Of a stretch of 64,000 bases of DNA, positions 8,949 through 19,401 are shown piece after piece; the first letter of the stretch is position 1, and every line of letters begins with the position of its first letter. The position numbers were made by a program, and so were the translations under genes. The DNA lies in contig NZ_JAFCKQ010000001.1 in NCBI RefSeq assembly GCF_018130215.1, positions 248,001 to 312,000 of the forward strand. The letters run 5' to 3'. The notes under the pieces were generated by a model. That model was given only the letters and a program-made list of their open reading frames with translations. It made no database searches and was not told the DNA's origin. The DNA is from Bradyrhizobium jicamae (GTDB taxonomy: Bacteria; Pseudomonadota; Alphaproteobacteria; Rhizobiales; Xanthobacteraceae).

Positions 8949-10442
8949 CTAGTGAACGGCAGCGTACATGATCTGCTGCTCGGTCGCATCGCTCGCCTTG
9001 ATCTCTTCGACGATCTTGCCGCGCTTGGCGACCAGGATGCGGTCCGAGAGTGCCAGCACTTCCGGCAGGTAGGAGGAGATCACGACAACAGCCAAGCCTT
9101 GGTCAGCCAGCCCGTTGATGAACTGGTGGATCTCGACGATGGCTCCGACGTCGACGCCGCGGGTCGGCTCGTCGAAGATGACGAGCTTCGGCTTCTGGAT
9201 CAGCGACCTCGCAATGACGACCTTCTGCTGGTTACCACCGGACAGCTCGATCACTCTAGCCTTTTCGTTGATCGACCGCAGCTGCAGTCGGCTGGCCCAT
9301 TGCCGGGCCAGTTCCTTCGCCTGCGCCATCGAGATGATCGACAACGGGTTCGAGAAGCGCGAGAGTTCGCCCAACTGGAGGTTCTCGGCCACCGTCATCG
9401 TCTCGAAGAAACCGTCGAACTTGCGATCTTCCGTGACGTAGACGATGCCGTCGCGCACCGCCTTGCGCGGCACCCGGTAGCGGACCGATTTTCCGCAATA
9501 GTTGATCTCGCCGCCATGGAAAATGTCGCGCTTCAACCCTCCCGCGACCACCCTCATCATTTCGGTGCGGCCGGCGCCGACCAGGCCGAACACACCGGTC
9601 ACCTGTCCGGCGAAGATCGAGAAGGACGTATTGCGCACCATCGTGCCTGAGGAGAGGTTCTCCACACTGAGCACCCGTTCTCCGTAAGGTCTCGCCGTCC
9701 GGCCGTGGTCGCCATGCAGGGTCTCGGTCAGATTGCGACCGACCATCGCCTGAACGATCGTCTCACGCGTGAATGCCGCCTTGACATCCGAAGCGACGAG
9801 CCGCCCGTCCCGGAGAATTGTAATGCGGTCGGCGAGCTGAAGCGCCTCTTCAAGCGCGTGCGAAATGAAGATGATCGCAACCCCATCGGCCACCAGGCGC
9901 CGGATCAGGTTGAAAAAGTGCCGCTTCTCTTCCGGTGTGAGCGTTGCCGTCGGTTCGTCGAAGATGATCACCTTCGCCTTGTGATGGACCGCGCGCGCGA
10001 TCTCCACCATCTGCTTTTGAGCTGCGCCCAGCTGCGCGACCTGCGCTGTGGGATCGACCTGAAAGCCCATCCCGGCGAGGAACTGCCGCGCCTGGATGTA
10101 GAGCCCCCTCAGCCGATTGAAGGTCTTCTCCTCGCCGAGATAGATGTTTTGAGCAACCGTCATCGACGGAACGAGATTGGTCTCCTGGTAGACCATGACG
10201 ATGCCGTTTTGCAATCCTTCAGCAGGCGTCGACAGGCGCACCGGCACGCCATTCAGAAGCATCTCTCCGGAGGTGAGCTTGTAGACGCCGGCCAGGACCT
10301 TCGTCAGCGTTGATTTGCCGGCACCGTTCTCGCCCAGGATTGCGTGAACCTCTCCGGGCGATACTGCGAAATCGACCTCCTGGAAAGCCGGGATCTTCCC
10401 AAAGAGCTTCGATCCGTTGCGGATCTCCAGAATGGGCTGCAT
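8949..10442 (-). CDS. Ribose/galactose-type sugar ABC transporter, double ATPase
   Basis: 497 residues with two ABC domains, as in RbsA/MglA/XylG. Domain 1 has Walker A GENGAGKST near residue 40, the weak signature LGAAQKQ that is normal for this class, and Walker B VIIFDEPTATL. Domain 2 has a degenerate Walker A (GLVGAGRTEMM), a full signature LSGGNQQK, and VIFDEPTRGVD. It powers import through the two permeases of the operon from the cytoplasmic face of the membrane. The long open frame extends upstream to 10565, but that part overlaps the SMP-30-like gene; ATG at 10442 begins the family-conserved sequence, 4 bp after the preceding stop. Confidence 0.93.
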   Translation of the reverse strand: MQPILEIRNGSKLFGKIPAFQEVDFAVSPGEVHAILGENGAGKSTLTKVLAGVYKLTSGEMLLNGVPVRLSTPAEGLQNGIVMVYQETNLVPSMTVAQNIYLGEEKTFNRLRGLYIQARQFLAGMGFQVDPTAQVAQLGAAQKQMVEIARAVHHKAKVIIFDEPTATLTPEEKRHFFNLIRRLVADGVAIIFISHALEEALQLADRITILRDGRLVASDVKAAFTRETIVQAMVGRNLTETLHGDHGRTARPYGERVLSVENLSSGTMVRNTSFSIFAGQVTGVFGLVGAGRTEMMRVVAGGLKRDIFHGGEINYCGKSVRYRVPRKAVRDGIVYVTEDRKFDGFFETMTVAENLQLGELSRFSNPLSIISMAQAKELARQWASRLQLRSINEKARVIELSGGNQQKVVIARSLIQKPKLVIFDEPTRGVDVGAIVEIHQFINGLADQGLAVVVISSYLPEVLALSDRILVAKRGKIVEEIKASDATEQQIMYAAVH

Positions 10443-10446
10443 TCGA

Positions 10447-11526
10447 TTACTCCGAGAGGACCGCCATTGCATCGCGAATCTCCAGCACTGCGTTCGAACC
10501 GCGGCTCGCGACATAGAGGGCGCCGCCGCATTCAACGGCGGCGACCACCCCATGCCGCGTGCCATCCGCGCGAGAGTGGAAGGATCCGATCGGTGTCATG
10601 TTCGCGTCACAGCACGCCACCAGCCCGTAGGATCGCGTGACGGAATAGGGTTTCAGGATGCCCATCTGCTTGAGCTGGCTTCCTTGCATCGGCTCCTTGA
10701 AGCTGTGCCCGGAACGGAGCGAAGGCGCCATCCAGTGCTCTTCCGGCAGCTCGTTCACCATGCGCGTCCTGTACTCGTCCTCGCGCAGGATGAATTCGAC
10801 GAGCTGGTTGCGCACCGAATAGAAGCAGAGCCATACGCCGCCCGCCGCCGAACGCGTCAGGCGAGCAGGATAGCCGGGTAGGCCAGCGATGAGCTCAAGG
10901 CTCTTGCCGTCCGGAAACGTCACCGCAAGAATGCGGTGCCGCAGACATTCGGAGACAATCACCCGGCCGGCCGTCGCCACCACGCCGGCCGGCCAGCCCA
11001 GTCCGGTCGTTAGAATCGAGACCTTGTCCTTCGCGAGGTCGACGAGCACGATCGACCCCGAATTATCGTGCGTCATCAACGCGCGCCGCCAGTCGAACGC
11101 GCCCAGGCGCTTCGATCCGTTACACACGGCAAGCGTCGACTCATCCAGCCAGGCGATCGCGGTCGGGCACTGCAAGACATCACCGGGAGGCTTCACCACC
11201 TTGCCGTCGAAGCGGCCGTTCCGCACGACGATACCCTCGCGATCCAATCCGATCGCAAGCGCCTCACCCAGTCCGGCCATCGCCGAGATTGGCGCATCGA
11301 ACCCGGTCACTCTCTCCGGCCCCGAGGAGGCCGGCCGGAGACGAAGCAGCTCGGACCCCCTCGAGGCAAAAAGATCGGCGCCGAGCGCCACGAGATTATC
11401 GACCTCGTCGACTTCACAGAGGACCGGAGCCAATTCGAGCTTCTGGTTTGGCAGGAACGGACCGTCGAGCACGGGCACCGTGACGGCTCCCTCGCGACGC
11501 CCCAGAAGTTTGTCGATCCATTTCAC
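10447..11526 (-). CDS. SMP-30/strictosidine-synthase-like beta-propeller protein
   Basis: About 359 residues without signal peptide. Repeating segments typical of six-bladed propellers are seen, including IVLVDLAKDKVSILTTGLGW, GVVATAGRVIVSECLRHRIL and LIAGLPGYPARLTRSAAGGV; the GLPGYP motif is shared with strictosidine-synthase-like proteins and with the fused domain of the upstream gene. Family members act as lactonases or lactone-like hydrolases, so sugar-lactone hydrolysis is plausible but unproven. GTG at 11526 overlaps the upstream stop by 4 bases (GTGA), suggesting coupled translation; a TTG at 11541 is the alternative. Confidence 0.75.
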   Translation of the reverse strand: MKWIDKLLGRREGAVTVPVLDGPFLPNQKLELAPVLCEVDEVDNLVALGADLFASRGSELLRLRPASSGPERVTGFDAPISAMAGLGEALAIGLDREGIVVRNGRFDGKVVKPPGDVLQCPTAIAWLDESTLAVCNGSKRLGAFDWRRALMTHDNSGSIVLVDLAKDKVSILTTGLGWPAGVVATAGRVIVSECLRHRILAVTFPDGKSLELIAGLPGYPARLTRSAAGGVWLCFYSVRNQLVEFILREDEYRTRMVNELPEEHWMAPSLRSGHSFKEPMQGSQLKQMGILKPYSVTRSYGLVACCDANMTPIGSFHSRADGTRHGVVAAVECGGALYVASRGSNAVLEIRDAMAVLSE

Positions 11527-13643
11527 GAGCGGTGGCCCCAATAGCTGTCAACGCCGCAGAACGAAGGATCTGCGCCCTGCAACCGGTAAGTCCCCATCCG
11601 GTTGTTGAAGATCCCGCAGAGATAAAGCACGCCCTTGTGCTCTCGCATCGAGGTGATCATCGGATGCTTCTGGCCACCCTGATCCCAATAGCTTTCGAGG
11701 ACCTCGCCCTGCTCGTTGAACTTGAGCACGCATCCGGTATTCAGGTTCGGCATCAGCCAGGCGTCCTCGGAACACCGCCGCGACATCCTCTTTCGGAAGC
11801 CCGGCATTTCAAGCGACAGGTCGAGCGCGGGCGTGCGCATCCCCATCAAGGCCAGCCAGTAGGTCCCGTCGGACGCGCGATTGATGTTGTCGGGATAGCC
11901 GGGCAGGTTCGGGATGACGACCTCCACCCGGCCCTTCTTTGGTCCATCAAAATAGTACCGGCTGATCCGGCACGCCCAGCTCTCCGCGAACAGCAGGGAC
12001 CGGTCGTCGTAGGACATGCAGATGCCGTTCGGGAACACCAGGTTCTTCAGGACCGTTCGGGTCTTTCTGGTCTTCGGTTCGTAGCGAATGATGCGGCCGT
12101 TGCCGCGGCTCTCGAGTGCGTCGGAATACCAGTCGTGCATCTCGAACCGCGTCGTCGCCTCGCTGAAGTATATCGAGCCATCCGGCGCGATATCGAGATC
12201 ATCCGCGAGCTTCATGTTGGAATCGTCGATGATCGACAGCAGGCTTCGGTTCGTCTCGGCAGTGAGCCGATGCACCGTGCCGTTCATCTCGACCTGATAG
12301 AGGCCCATTCCCGCGACGCAGATATTGAGATGCCCGTGGCGGTCGAACGCCATCCCGAGCGGCGAGCCGCCGATATGCGCCAGAACCTCCCAGCGCTGGT
12401 AGTCGGGCGGAAACCAGCGCAGGATGTCGCCGTGCCGGCTGCCCGTGTAGAGGTTATCGTCACGATCGAAGATGACGTCCTCGGCGCCCTCCAGAATGCC
12501 AAGGCCGATGACGCCGACATCGCGCAGCTTGTCGTTCGGCGCCATGGCGCCGGCTCGCGGGTCCGTCGAAACGGAGTCCGGCATCCGGGCGTAGGCGGGA
12601 GAGATGTAGACGCTTCGCAGCACCTTGTGGCGGTTCTTGACCCAGCGCACGTCAAGGAAGACGGCGGCGACAAGGATCAGGCCCAGGACGAGATCCGCAC
12701 CCGGACCGGAAATCGCGAGCGCGAGGAAGCTGTTCGACAGGAGCAGCACGAACACGGCGCCCATGGTCGCCTTCGAGACCGTGCCTCGCCCTCCGCCAAG
12801 CGAGATGCCGCCCAGCACCGTGGCTGTGAGTGCCTGCAATTCGAGCCCCGCGCCGACGTCCGACGCCGCGCTTCCAATGCGGCTCGCAAACAGGAAGCCG
12901 GACAGGGCGACGAGGGTGCTGCAGCAGACGTAAGCGCTGAAGATGGTCCAGCGGACGTTGATACCCGCATTGTAGGCGGATCGGCGCGCGCCGCCGACAG
13001 CGAGAAGGTGCCAGCCATATCGCGTGCGGGAGAGGACGATGTGAATACCGATGGCAATCACCGCCGTTATCAGGAACGAAACCGGCAGCAGGCCGATCTG
13101 TGCGGTGCCGAGATATTCGAAGACCGCGGAATCGGACATGTTGGTCACGATGGCCGTCGAGAATTGCGGAAAGACGATCTCGAACAATGATCGAAAGATG
13201 ATGAGCGTGACGAGTGTCGTGAGGAACGCCCGCATCCTGATGTAGCCGACAAGAAATCCGTTCAGGGCGCCGCAAAAGGCCCCGACCGCCAGCGCGGCAA
13301 CGAGACCTGTGCCGGCGCTCCATCCCTCGACGTTCATGCCGATCAGCGACATCAGCACGGAGAGCGCGAACACCGAGCCGACGGACAGATCGATTCCGCC
13401 CGAGATCATCACGATCGCAAGTCCGAGAACGATCAGCCCGAACTCGGCAATCTGGCGCGCGAGGTTGCCGAGCGTCGTCCATTCGAAGAAATGCGGGACG
13501 AACGGCCCGAGACAAAGGACGAGCAGCGTCAGCGCCAGAAACGGGATCGCGCTGTCGACCCATTTCTTGGTGAGAACCTCCCCGATCACGTGATCGGGGA
13601 GAAGCTTGTAGCGCCACCGAACGATGTCAGTCGAAAAGCTCAT
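11523..13643 (-). CDS. Fusion: ribose-type ABC permease plus SMP-30/strictosidine-synthase-like domain
   Basis: A 706-residue protein with two unrelated parts. Residues about 25-345 are a BPD_transp_2 sugar permease: many hydrophobic segments, ISGGIDLSVGSVFAL near residue 80, and the conserved LGGISLGGGRGTV loop. After a linker of about 30 residues, residues about 375-700 are a beta-propeller like SMP-30 or strictosidine synthase (ADDLDIAPDGSIYFSEAT, FPNGICMSYDD, NLPGYPDNINRASDGTYW). The join is continuous, with no frameshift visible. The importer half pairs with the separate permease at 14762-15739. A propeller tethered to the channel could hydrolyse or sense the incoming compound; which side of the membrane it faces is not settled by eye. 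ATG 13643 is chosen over the upstream open frame that overlaps the binding-protein gene. Confidence 0.85.
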   Translation of the reverse strand: MSFSTDIVRWRYKLLPDHVIGEVLTKKWVDSAIPFLALTLLVLCLGPFVPHFFEWTTLGNLARQIAEFGLIVLGLAIVMISGGIDLSVGSVFALSVLMSLIGMNVEGWSAGTGLVAALAVGAFCGALNGFLVGYIRMRAFLTTLVTLIIFRSLFEIVFPQFSTAIVTNMSDSAVFEYLGTAQIGLLPVSFLITAVIAIGIHIVLSRTRYGWHLLAVGGARRSAYNAGINVRWTIFSAYVCCSTLVALSGFLFASRIGSAASDVGAGLELQALTATVLGGISLGGGRGTVSKATMGAVFVLLLSNSFLALAISGPGADLVLGLILVAAVFLDVRWVKNRHKVLRSVYISPAYARMPDSVSTDPRAGAMAPNDKLRDVGVIGLGILEGAEDVIFDRDDNLYTGSRHGDILRWFPPDYQRWEVLAHIGGSPLGMAFDRHGHLNICVAGMGLYQVEMNGTVHRLTAETNRSLLSIIDDSNMKLADDLDIAPDGSIYFSEATTRFEMHDWYSDALESRGNGRIIRYEPKTRKTRTVLKNLVFPNGICMSYDDRSLLFAESWACRISRYYFDGPKKGRVEVVIPNLPGYPDNINRASDGTYWLALMGMRTPALDLSLEMPGFRKRMSRRCSEDAWLMPNLNTGCVLKFNEQGEVLESYWDQGGQKHPMITSMREHKGVLYLCGIFNNRMGTYRLQGADPSFCGVDSYWGHRS

Positions 13644-13693
13644 CTGGCCTGTTCCATGCGCGCAGCGGCTGAAGGCCGTCGCGCGCCTCCTTC

Positions 13694-14707
13694 TCACTTG
13701 AGTTCGTCGAGCGTCCAGCAATTGCGGTCTGTCGCGTTGGTCTTGTCGACGCGCGTGATTGGCCCGAAGAACACGTCCTTGACAGAAGCAGCCTTGCGGT
13801 TCGGCTGGAGCAGCTCGGAGATCTGGCCTGCCGCGATCTCACCCTGGATATCGGCGTGGAAGTTGTAGATGACCGTCAAGAGGCCCTTCTTGATGCTGTC
13901 GCAGCCGGTCTGGCTGCCCGCACCGTTGGTGACGATCGTGACCTGGCCGCTCTTGCCTGCGGCCGCCACGGCGGCTCCGGCGCCCACCTCGGCGTTGTCC
14001 CAGATGCCCATCACGCCGCAGAGGTCGGGATGCTGCTGGAGCACCGTCGCGGTGATCTGGCGCGCCTTGTCGGAATCGTAGTTGGCGGCCTGGTCGGATA
14101 CGAGTTGCAGGTCCGGATTTGCGGCGAGCACCTCGTTGATGCCTTGGCGCATGTAGATGTTGGCCGCACCGGTCTCGACGCCCGCAAGCCAGACGACCTT
14201 GGTGGACGGACCCTTGCCCTTGGCGCACGCCTTGGCGAGCTCGCCCATCTCAAGGCGGCCCATCTCGATCCAGTCGTTGCCGACATAGGAGTCGGTCTGG
14301 GTCGCGGACTGCATGTTGACCTGAAGCACCGGAATTCCGGCATCCTGAGCCTGCTTCAACTGACGCGCGTAGGTCTGCACGTCCGGGTTCTGCACGATCA
14401 GCAGATCGGGCTTCTCGGCGATTGCTCCCGTCAGGGCACGAATCCCCGCCTCGGTGTTCATGTTCGGATCGCGCACCTCGAGCGTGAAGCCATAGCGTGC
14501 GGCATGCCGCTGCCACACCGTCACCCAGGCCTGGTTGAGATCGAAGCCCTGCGAGATCGGAACGAAGATCACCCTCTTGCCCTTGAGGGCTTTGAGATAA
14601 GCCTCCCTCCCGACCTGCTGCACGTCCGCCGCGATGCTCGGCGTCGCGGATGCAAGGCCCCCGAGCACGAGGCCCGTCAGCAACAATTTGCGCAGAATAG
14701 AAACCAT
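13694..14707 (-). CDS. Sugar ABC transporter substrate-binding protein (RbsB-like)
   Basis: 337 residues with a signal peptide (basic start, hydrophobic LLLTGLVLGGLASA, cleavage after SIAA). The mature part is a periplasmic-binding-protein type I fold: KRVIFVPISQGFDLNQAW, a DLLIVQNPD segment, then CGVMGIWDNAEVGAGAAVAA in the second lobe. It captures the ligand in the periplasm for the two permeases. Two cysteines in the second lobe and one near the C-terminus are notable for a small binding protein. It is the second gene of the operon, 54 bp after the first permease. The ligand is unknown; the family includes pentoses, polyols and autoinducer-2. Confidence 0.88.
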   Translation of the reverse strand: MVSILRKLLLTGLVLGGLASATPSIAADVQQVGREAYLKALKGKRVIFVPISQGFDLNQAWVTVWQRHAARYGFTLEVRDPNMNTEAGIRALTGAIAEKPDLLIVQNPDVQTYARQLKQAQDAGIPVLQVNMQSATQTDSYVGNDWIEMGRLEMGELAKACAKGKGPSTKVVWLAGVETGAANIYMRQGINEVLAANPDLQLVSDQAANYDSDKARQITATVLQQHPDLCGVMGIWDNAEVGAGAAVAAAGKSGQVTIVTNGAGSQTGCDSIKKGLLTVIYNFHADIQGEIAAGQISELLQPNRKAASVKDVFFGPITRVDKTNATDRNCWTLDELK

Positions 14708-14761
14708 GATCTCCTCCAGATTAGAAGTTCTTGTACGTTTGAGGTTTTTCAGTCGTCCGCC

Positions 14762-15739
14762 CTAGATGTCGCCGCTCTGCGACGTCTGCTCGTCGCGCGG
14801 ATTGAGCACGGCATCGATCGCCAATGCAGCCAGCAGGATCACGCCCTTGATGAGGTTCTGGGCCGTGAAGCTGACGTTGAGAATCGTCATGCCGTTGGTG
14901 AGGACGCCGACCAGGATCGTGCCGACGATCACGTTGCGGACACCACCCTGCCCGCCGCTCAGGCCGATTCCGCCGAGCACGACGACAAGCAACACGTCGT
15001 AGATCAGCGTCGAATTGTACAAGCGGGTATTGATCCCGGAGACCACTGCACACATCAGTATGCCGGATAGAAAGGCGATGAATGCGCTGGCGGCATATTG
15101 CGAGATGATGACCGGGCGCGTCGGCAGTCCGATGGTCCGCGCGGCAAACGGATTGTCGCCGGTGGCGTAGATGAACCGTCCAAAACGGGTCTTGCGCAGA
15201 AACAACGCGACCAATCCGGCCAGCAACGCCGCTGCGCAGACCGAGACGGGAATGCCGGCAATCGTCCCTGTCCCCAGGAACGTGAACCAGTCATACCCCG
15301 TAGGGGCATAGACCACGTCCGATTTGAAGACGATCCGTCCGGCGCCATAGACCACCGATGCAAGGCCCAGGGTCGCGAAGATCGGCGGCACGTCGGCCAC
15401 GGCGACAAGCGTGCCCGTGCCGATACCGACCATGATGACGAGGAGCCCGCCCACCACAAGCGCCCAACCGAAGGGCAAGCCGTTAGCCGACAGCCAGATG
15501 CTGAACGCAACGCCGATCACCATGACCGCGATCATGGTCAGGTCGATGCCGCGTCCCACCACGACCAGCGCCATGCCGACGGCGAGGATGCCGAGCGTGG
15601 CGACGTTGTTCAGAAGCGTGAGGATGTTTCCGGCGGTGAGGAACTTCGGCAGGAAGAGCGAGAAGGCCCCGATCAAGACGACCGTGATGCAGAAGATGAC
15701 CTCCTCCTGCGTCAACCTGAACGACGGAAATCCGGGCAT
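14762..15739 (-). CDS. Ribose-type sugar ABC transporter permease
   Basis: About 325 residues, an integral membrane protein with roughly eight to ten hydrophobic segments. It has the family motifs VVGRGIDLTMIAVMVIG in the first half and LGGIGLSGGQGGVRNVIVG in the cytoplasmic loop that contacts the ATPase. It probably forms a heterodimer with the permease half of the fusion protein. I prefer ATG 15739 because GGAG lies 6 nt upstream; ATG 15760 would add seven residues without a good ribosome binding site. It is the first gene of the operon, so the main promoter should lie in 15761-16212. Confidence 0.9.
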   Translation of the reverse strand: MPGFPSFRLTQEEVIFCITVVLIGAFSLFLPKFLTAGNILTLLNNVATLGILAVGMALVVVGRGIDLTMIAVMVIGVAFSIWLSANGLPFGWALVVGGLLVIMVGIGTGTLVAVADVPPIFATLGLASVVYGAGRIVFKSDVVYAPTGYDWFTFLGTGTIAGIPVSVCAAALLAGLVALFLRKTRFGRFIYATGDNPFAARTIGLPTRPVIISQYAASAFIAFLSGILMCAVVSGINTRLYNSTLIYDVLLVVVLGGIGLSGGQGGVRNVIVGTILVGVLTNGMTILNVSFTAQNLIKGVILLAALAIDAVLNPRDEQTSQSGDI

Positions 15740-15760
15740 CAGACGCTCCGAGCGGTTCAT

Positions 15761-16212
15761 TGTCCGATCCAGTGTTGCAGGTACGGGCCGCTGCCGGCGT
15801 CACCGAATTTGGATGCACGACCGAGCCGAGCTCCCGCGCAGAATTGACCGCTCGCGATCATCGTTTCCTCGCCTGCAACAGGCTTTGCTTTTGGTGGGGC
15901 AAGATGAGCGGCGTCGCCCTGCTTCATGCAAGGCGCTTTTTCTGACCCCCTGTTTGGTTTTTCTGATCTACCGGCGTTTCTCGCCTGCATCGGGTGAGCC
16001 ACGAGGTCGCTTGCGTCACGCACAGGCGCAGCGTCGAGGTTCGCATCGGTCGATCGGCAAGAAGGACAGGCGCCGGGAGCTTTGGTGCGATCGAGCTATG
16101 TCGGCATCATCGGCAAGAACACCGCTTTCTGACGAGGCGCACTCTTTCAACTCGAACGCGGGGAGAGGACGTCACCGGGTGGCGCGTTCCTCCTCGCCGC
16201 GGACGCATTCGA
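15761..16212. other. 452-bp gap between the ABC operon and the lrp gene
   Basis: It must hold the promoter of the minus-strand ABC operon. Open frames crossing it lack any protein-like character. I see no tRNA, strong hairpin or obvious operator palindrome. Confidence 0.5.
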
Positions 16213-16725
16213 CTAGACCTGCACCGAGGTCAGCTTTTTCAGGCAGCGCAGCGCGAACGATGACCGGCTGTGGCGGATGCCCGGAATGCGGTAGAGCTTT
16301 TCGCGAAGAAAGCGTTCGTAGCCGGCGGTACTTTCGACCGCGACCTTGACCAAATAATCGTATTCGCCGGTGGTGAGATAGGCCTCGATCACCTCGGGAA
16401 AGTCCGCAAGCAGTTGGCCGAAACGTTCGAGCAACTCCTCGTCGTGACGATCGAGCGTCAGCTCTATGATGACCGTTTCTGGCAGACCGAGCTTGTCCTG
16501 ATTGAGCAGCGCGACGTAACCATCGATATAGCCCTGCGTCTCGAGACGCTTCAGCCTGTTCCAGCACGGTGTGGTGGAGAGCCCGATCCTGTCGGCGAGT
16601 TGCGCCGTCGTCAGGCGCGCATCCTGCTGCAGGGCACGCAGGATCTTGCGATCGATCTCATCGAGCCGAAGCGCGTCCTTGCGCGGAGCCTTGACCGGCC
16701 TCGAGCCACGTCCGACCGGCGCCAT
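16213..16725 (-). CDS. bkdR: Lrp/AsnC family regulator of the bkd operon (BkdR-like)
   Basis: 170 residues: a short basic N-terminal tail, a winged HTH (LDEIDRKILRALQQDARLTT, then LADRIGLSTTPCWNRLKRLE) and a C-terminal RAM ligand-binding domain with the TGEYDYLVKV motif. Lrp-type proteins bind amino acids and form octamers. It is divergent from the branched-chain keto acid dehydrogenase genes, the layout of bkdR in Pseudomonas, where BkdR activates bkd transcription with branched-chain amino acids as effectors. Two palindromes in the shared intergenic region are candidate binding sites. The orthology is inferred from context. Confidence 0.88.
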   Translation of the reverse strand: MAPVGRGSRPVKAPRKDALRLDEIDRKILRALQQDARLTTAQLADRIGLSTTPCWNRLKRLETQGYIDGYVALLNQDKLGLPETVIIELTLDRHDEELLERFGQLLADFPEVIEAYLTTGEYDYLVKVAVESTAGYERFLREKLYRIPGIRHSRSSFALRCLKKLTSVQV

Positions 16726-16759
16726 ACCAAGAACTCCATTCCAGTTTCGTTGCCATTAT

Positions 16760-16777
16760 GCAGAAAATATATACTGC
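16760..16777. promoter_or_regulatory. Candidate Lrp/BkdR operator 1
   Basis: GCAG-N10-CTGC with an all-AT core, an imperfect dyad (7 of 9 positions pair). It lies 35 bp upstream of the lrp start codon in the lrp-bkd intergenic region, in an AT-rich patch unlike the flanking DNA. An AT-centred dyad fits Lrp-family sites; assignment is inference. Confidence 0.45.
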
Positions 16778-16822
16778 GTTTTCACGCTATACCCAGATCA
16801 AAAGAACAACAATCCCGATTTT

Positions 16823-16843
16823 TGCCAGTACAATATACTGACA
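16823..16843. promoter_or_regulatory. Candidate Lrp/BkdR operator 2
   Basis: A 21-bp dyad with perfect CAGTA/TACTG arms around a 5-nt AT-rich spacer, extended by TG/CA outside one mismatch. It is about 64 bp from operator 1, roughly six helical turns, and just upstream of the ACT-domain ORF and bkdA1. Confidence 0.45.
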
Positions 16844-16860
16844 AAAATGAGATCCATGCG

Positions 16861-18383
<1,523 letters not shown>

Positions 18384-18386
18384 ACC

Positions 18387-19400
18387 ATGACGCGGCGGAC
18401 CATGATCGAGGCGATTCGCGACGCGATGGATGTGATGATGTCGCGCGACAGCGATGTCGTCGTGTTCGGCGAGGACGTCGGCTATTTCGGCGGCGTGTTT
18501 CGCGCCAGCCAGGGCCTGCAAGCGAAATACGGTAAGAGCCGCTGCTTCGATACCCCGATCAGCGAGCTCGGCATCGTCGGCGTCGCAGTGGGCATGGCGG
18601 CCTATGGCCTGAAACCCTGTGTCGAAATCCAGTTCGCCGACTACATGTATCCGGCCTACGACCAGATCGTCTCCGAAGCCGCGCGGCTGCGCTATCGCTC
18701 CAACGGCCAGTTCACCTGCCCTCTCGTGGTGCGCATGCCGACCGGCGGCGGGATTTTTGGCGGCCAGACGCACAGCCAGAGCCCGGAAGCGCTGTTCACC
18801 CATGTCTGCGGTATCAAGACGGTGGTGCCGTCGAACCCGCGCGACGCCAAGGGTCTCTTGATCTCGGCGATCGAGGATCCTGACCCCGTGATCTTCCTCG
18901 AACCGAAGCGGCTCTATAACGGTCCGTTCGACGGTCATCATGACCGGCCGGTGACGCCATGGTCGAAGCACGATCTCGGTGAAGTCGACGATGGACACTA
19001 TGCGATTCCGCTCGGCAGCGCCGCGATCCGCAGGCAGGGCGAGGCCGTCACCATCCTCGCCTACGGCACGATGGTTCACGTCGCCGAGACCGCCGTGGCC
19101 GAAGTCGGCATCGATGCCGAGATCATCGATCTGCGCTCGCTGCTGCCGCTCGACCTCGACACCATCGAAGCTTCGGTCAAGAAGACCGGACGCTGTGTCA
19201 TCGTGCACGAGGCGACGTTGACCTCCGGATTCGGTGCCGAGCTCTGCGCACTGGTCCAGACGCGATGCTTCTATCATCTGGAAGCACCCATTGCGCGCGT
19301 CGCCGGCTGGGACACGCCCTACCCGCACGCGCAGGAATGGGACTACTTTCCGGGCCCTGCGCGAATCGGCCGCGCGCTGATCGAAACACTGGAGGCTTGA
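18387..19400 (+). CDS. bkdA2: Branched-chain 2-oxoacid dehydrogenase E1 beta subunit
   Basis: 337 residues, the transketolase-type subunit that completes the E1 alpha2-beta2 heterotetramer. Recognisable: VFGEDVGYFGGVFRAS near residue 30, DTPISELGIVGVAVGMA, QFADYMYPAYDQIVSEAA, and in the C-terminal half VIDLRSLLPLDLDTI and VIVHEATLTSGFGAEL. It works with BkdA1 and delivers the acyl group to the lipoyl domain of BkdB. Three bases separate it from bkdA1 and one from bkdB. Confidence 0.95.
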   Translation: MTRRTMIEAIRDAMDVMMSRDSDVVVFGEDVGYFGGVFRASQGLQAKYGKSRCFDTPISELGIVGVAVGMAAYGLKPCVEIQFADYMYPAYDQIVSEAARLRYRSNGQFTCPLVVRMPTGGGIFGGQTHSQSPEALFTHVCGIKTVVPSNPRDAKGLLISAIEDPDPVIFLEPKRLYNGPFDGHHDRPVTPWSKHDLGEVDDGHYAIPLGSAAIRRQGEAVTILAYGTMVHVAETAVAEVGIDAEIIDLRSLLPLDLDTIEASVKKTGRCVIVHEATLTSGFGAELCALVQTRCFYHLEAPIARVAGWDTPYPHAQEWDYFPGPARIGRALIETLEA

Positions 19401-19401
19401 A

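Noticed and set aside
8949..10442. Degenerate signature in ATPase domain 1 and degenerate Walker A in domain 2
   Set aside because: Normal for RbsA/MglA-type double ATPases, so not a sign of decay.
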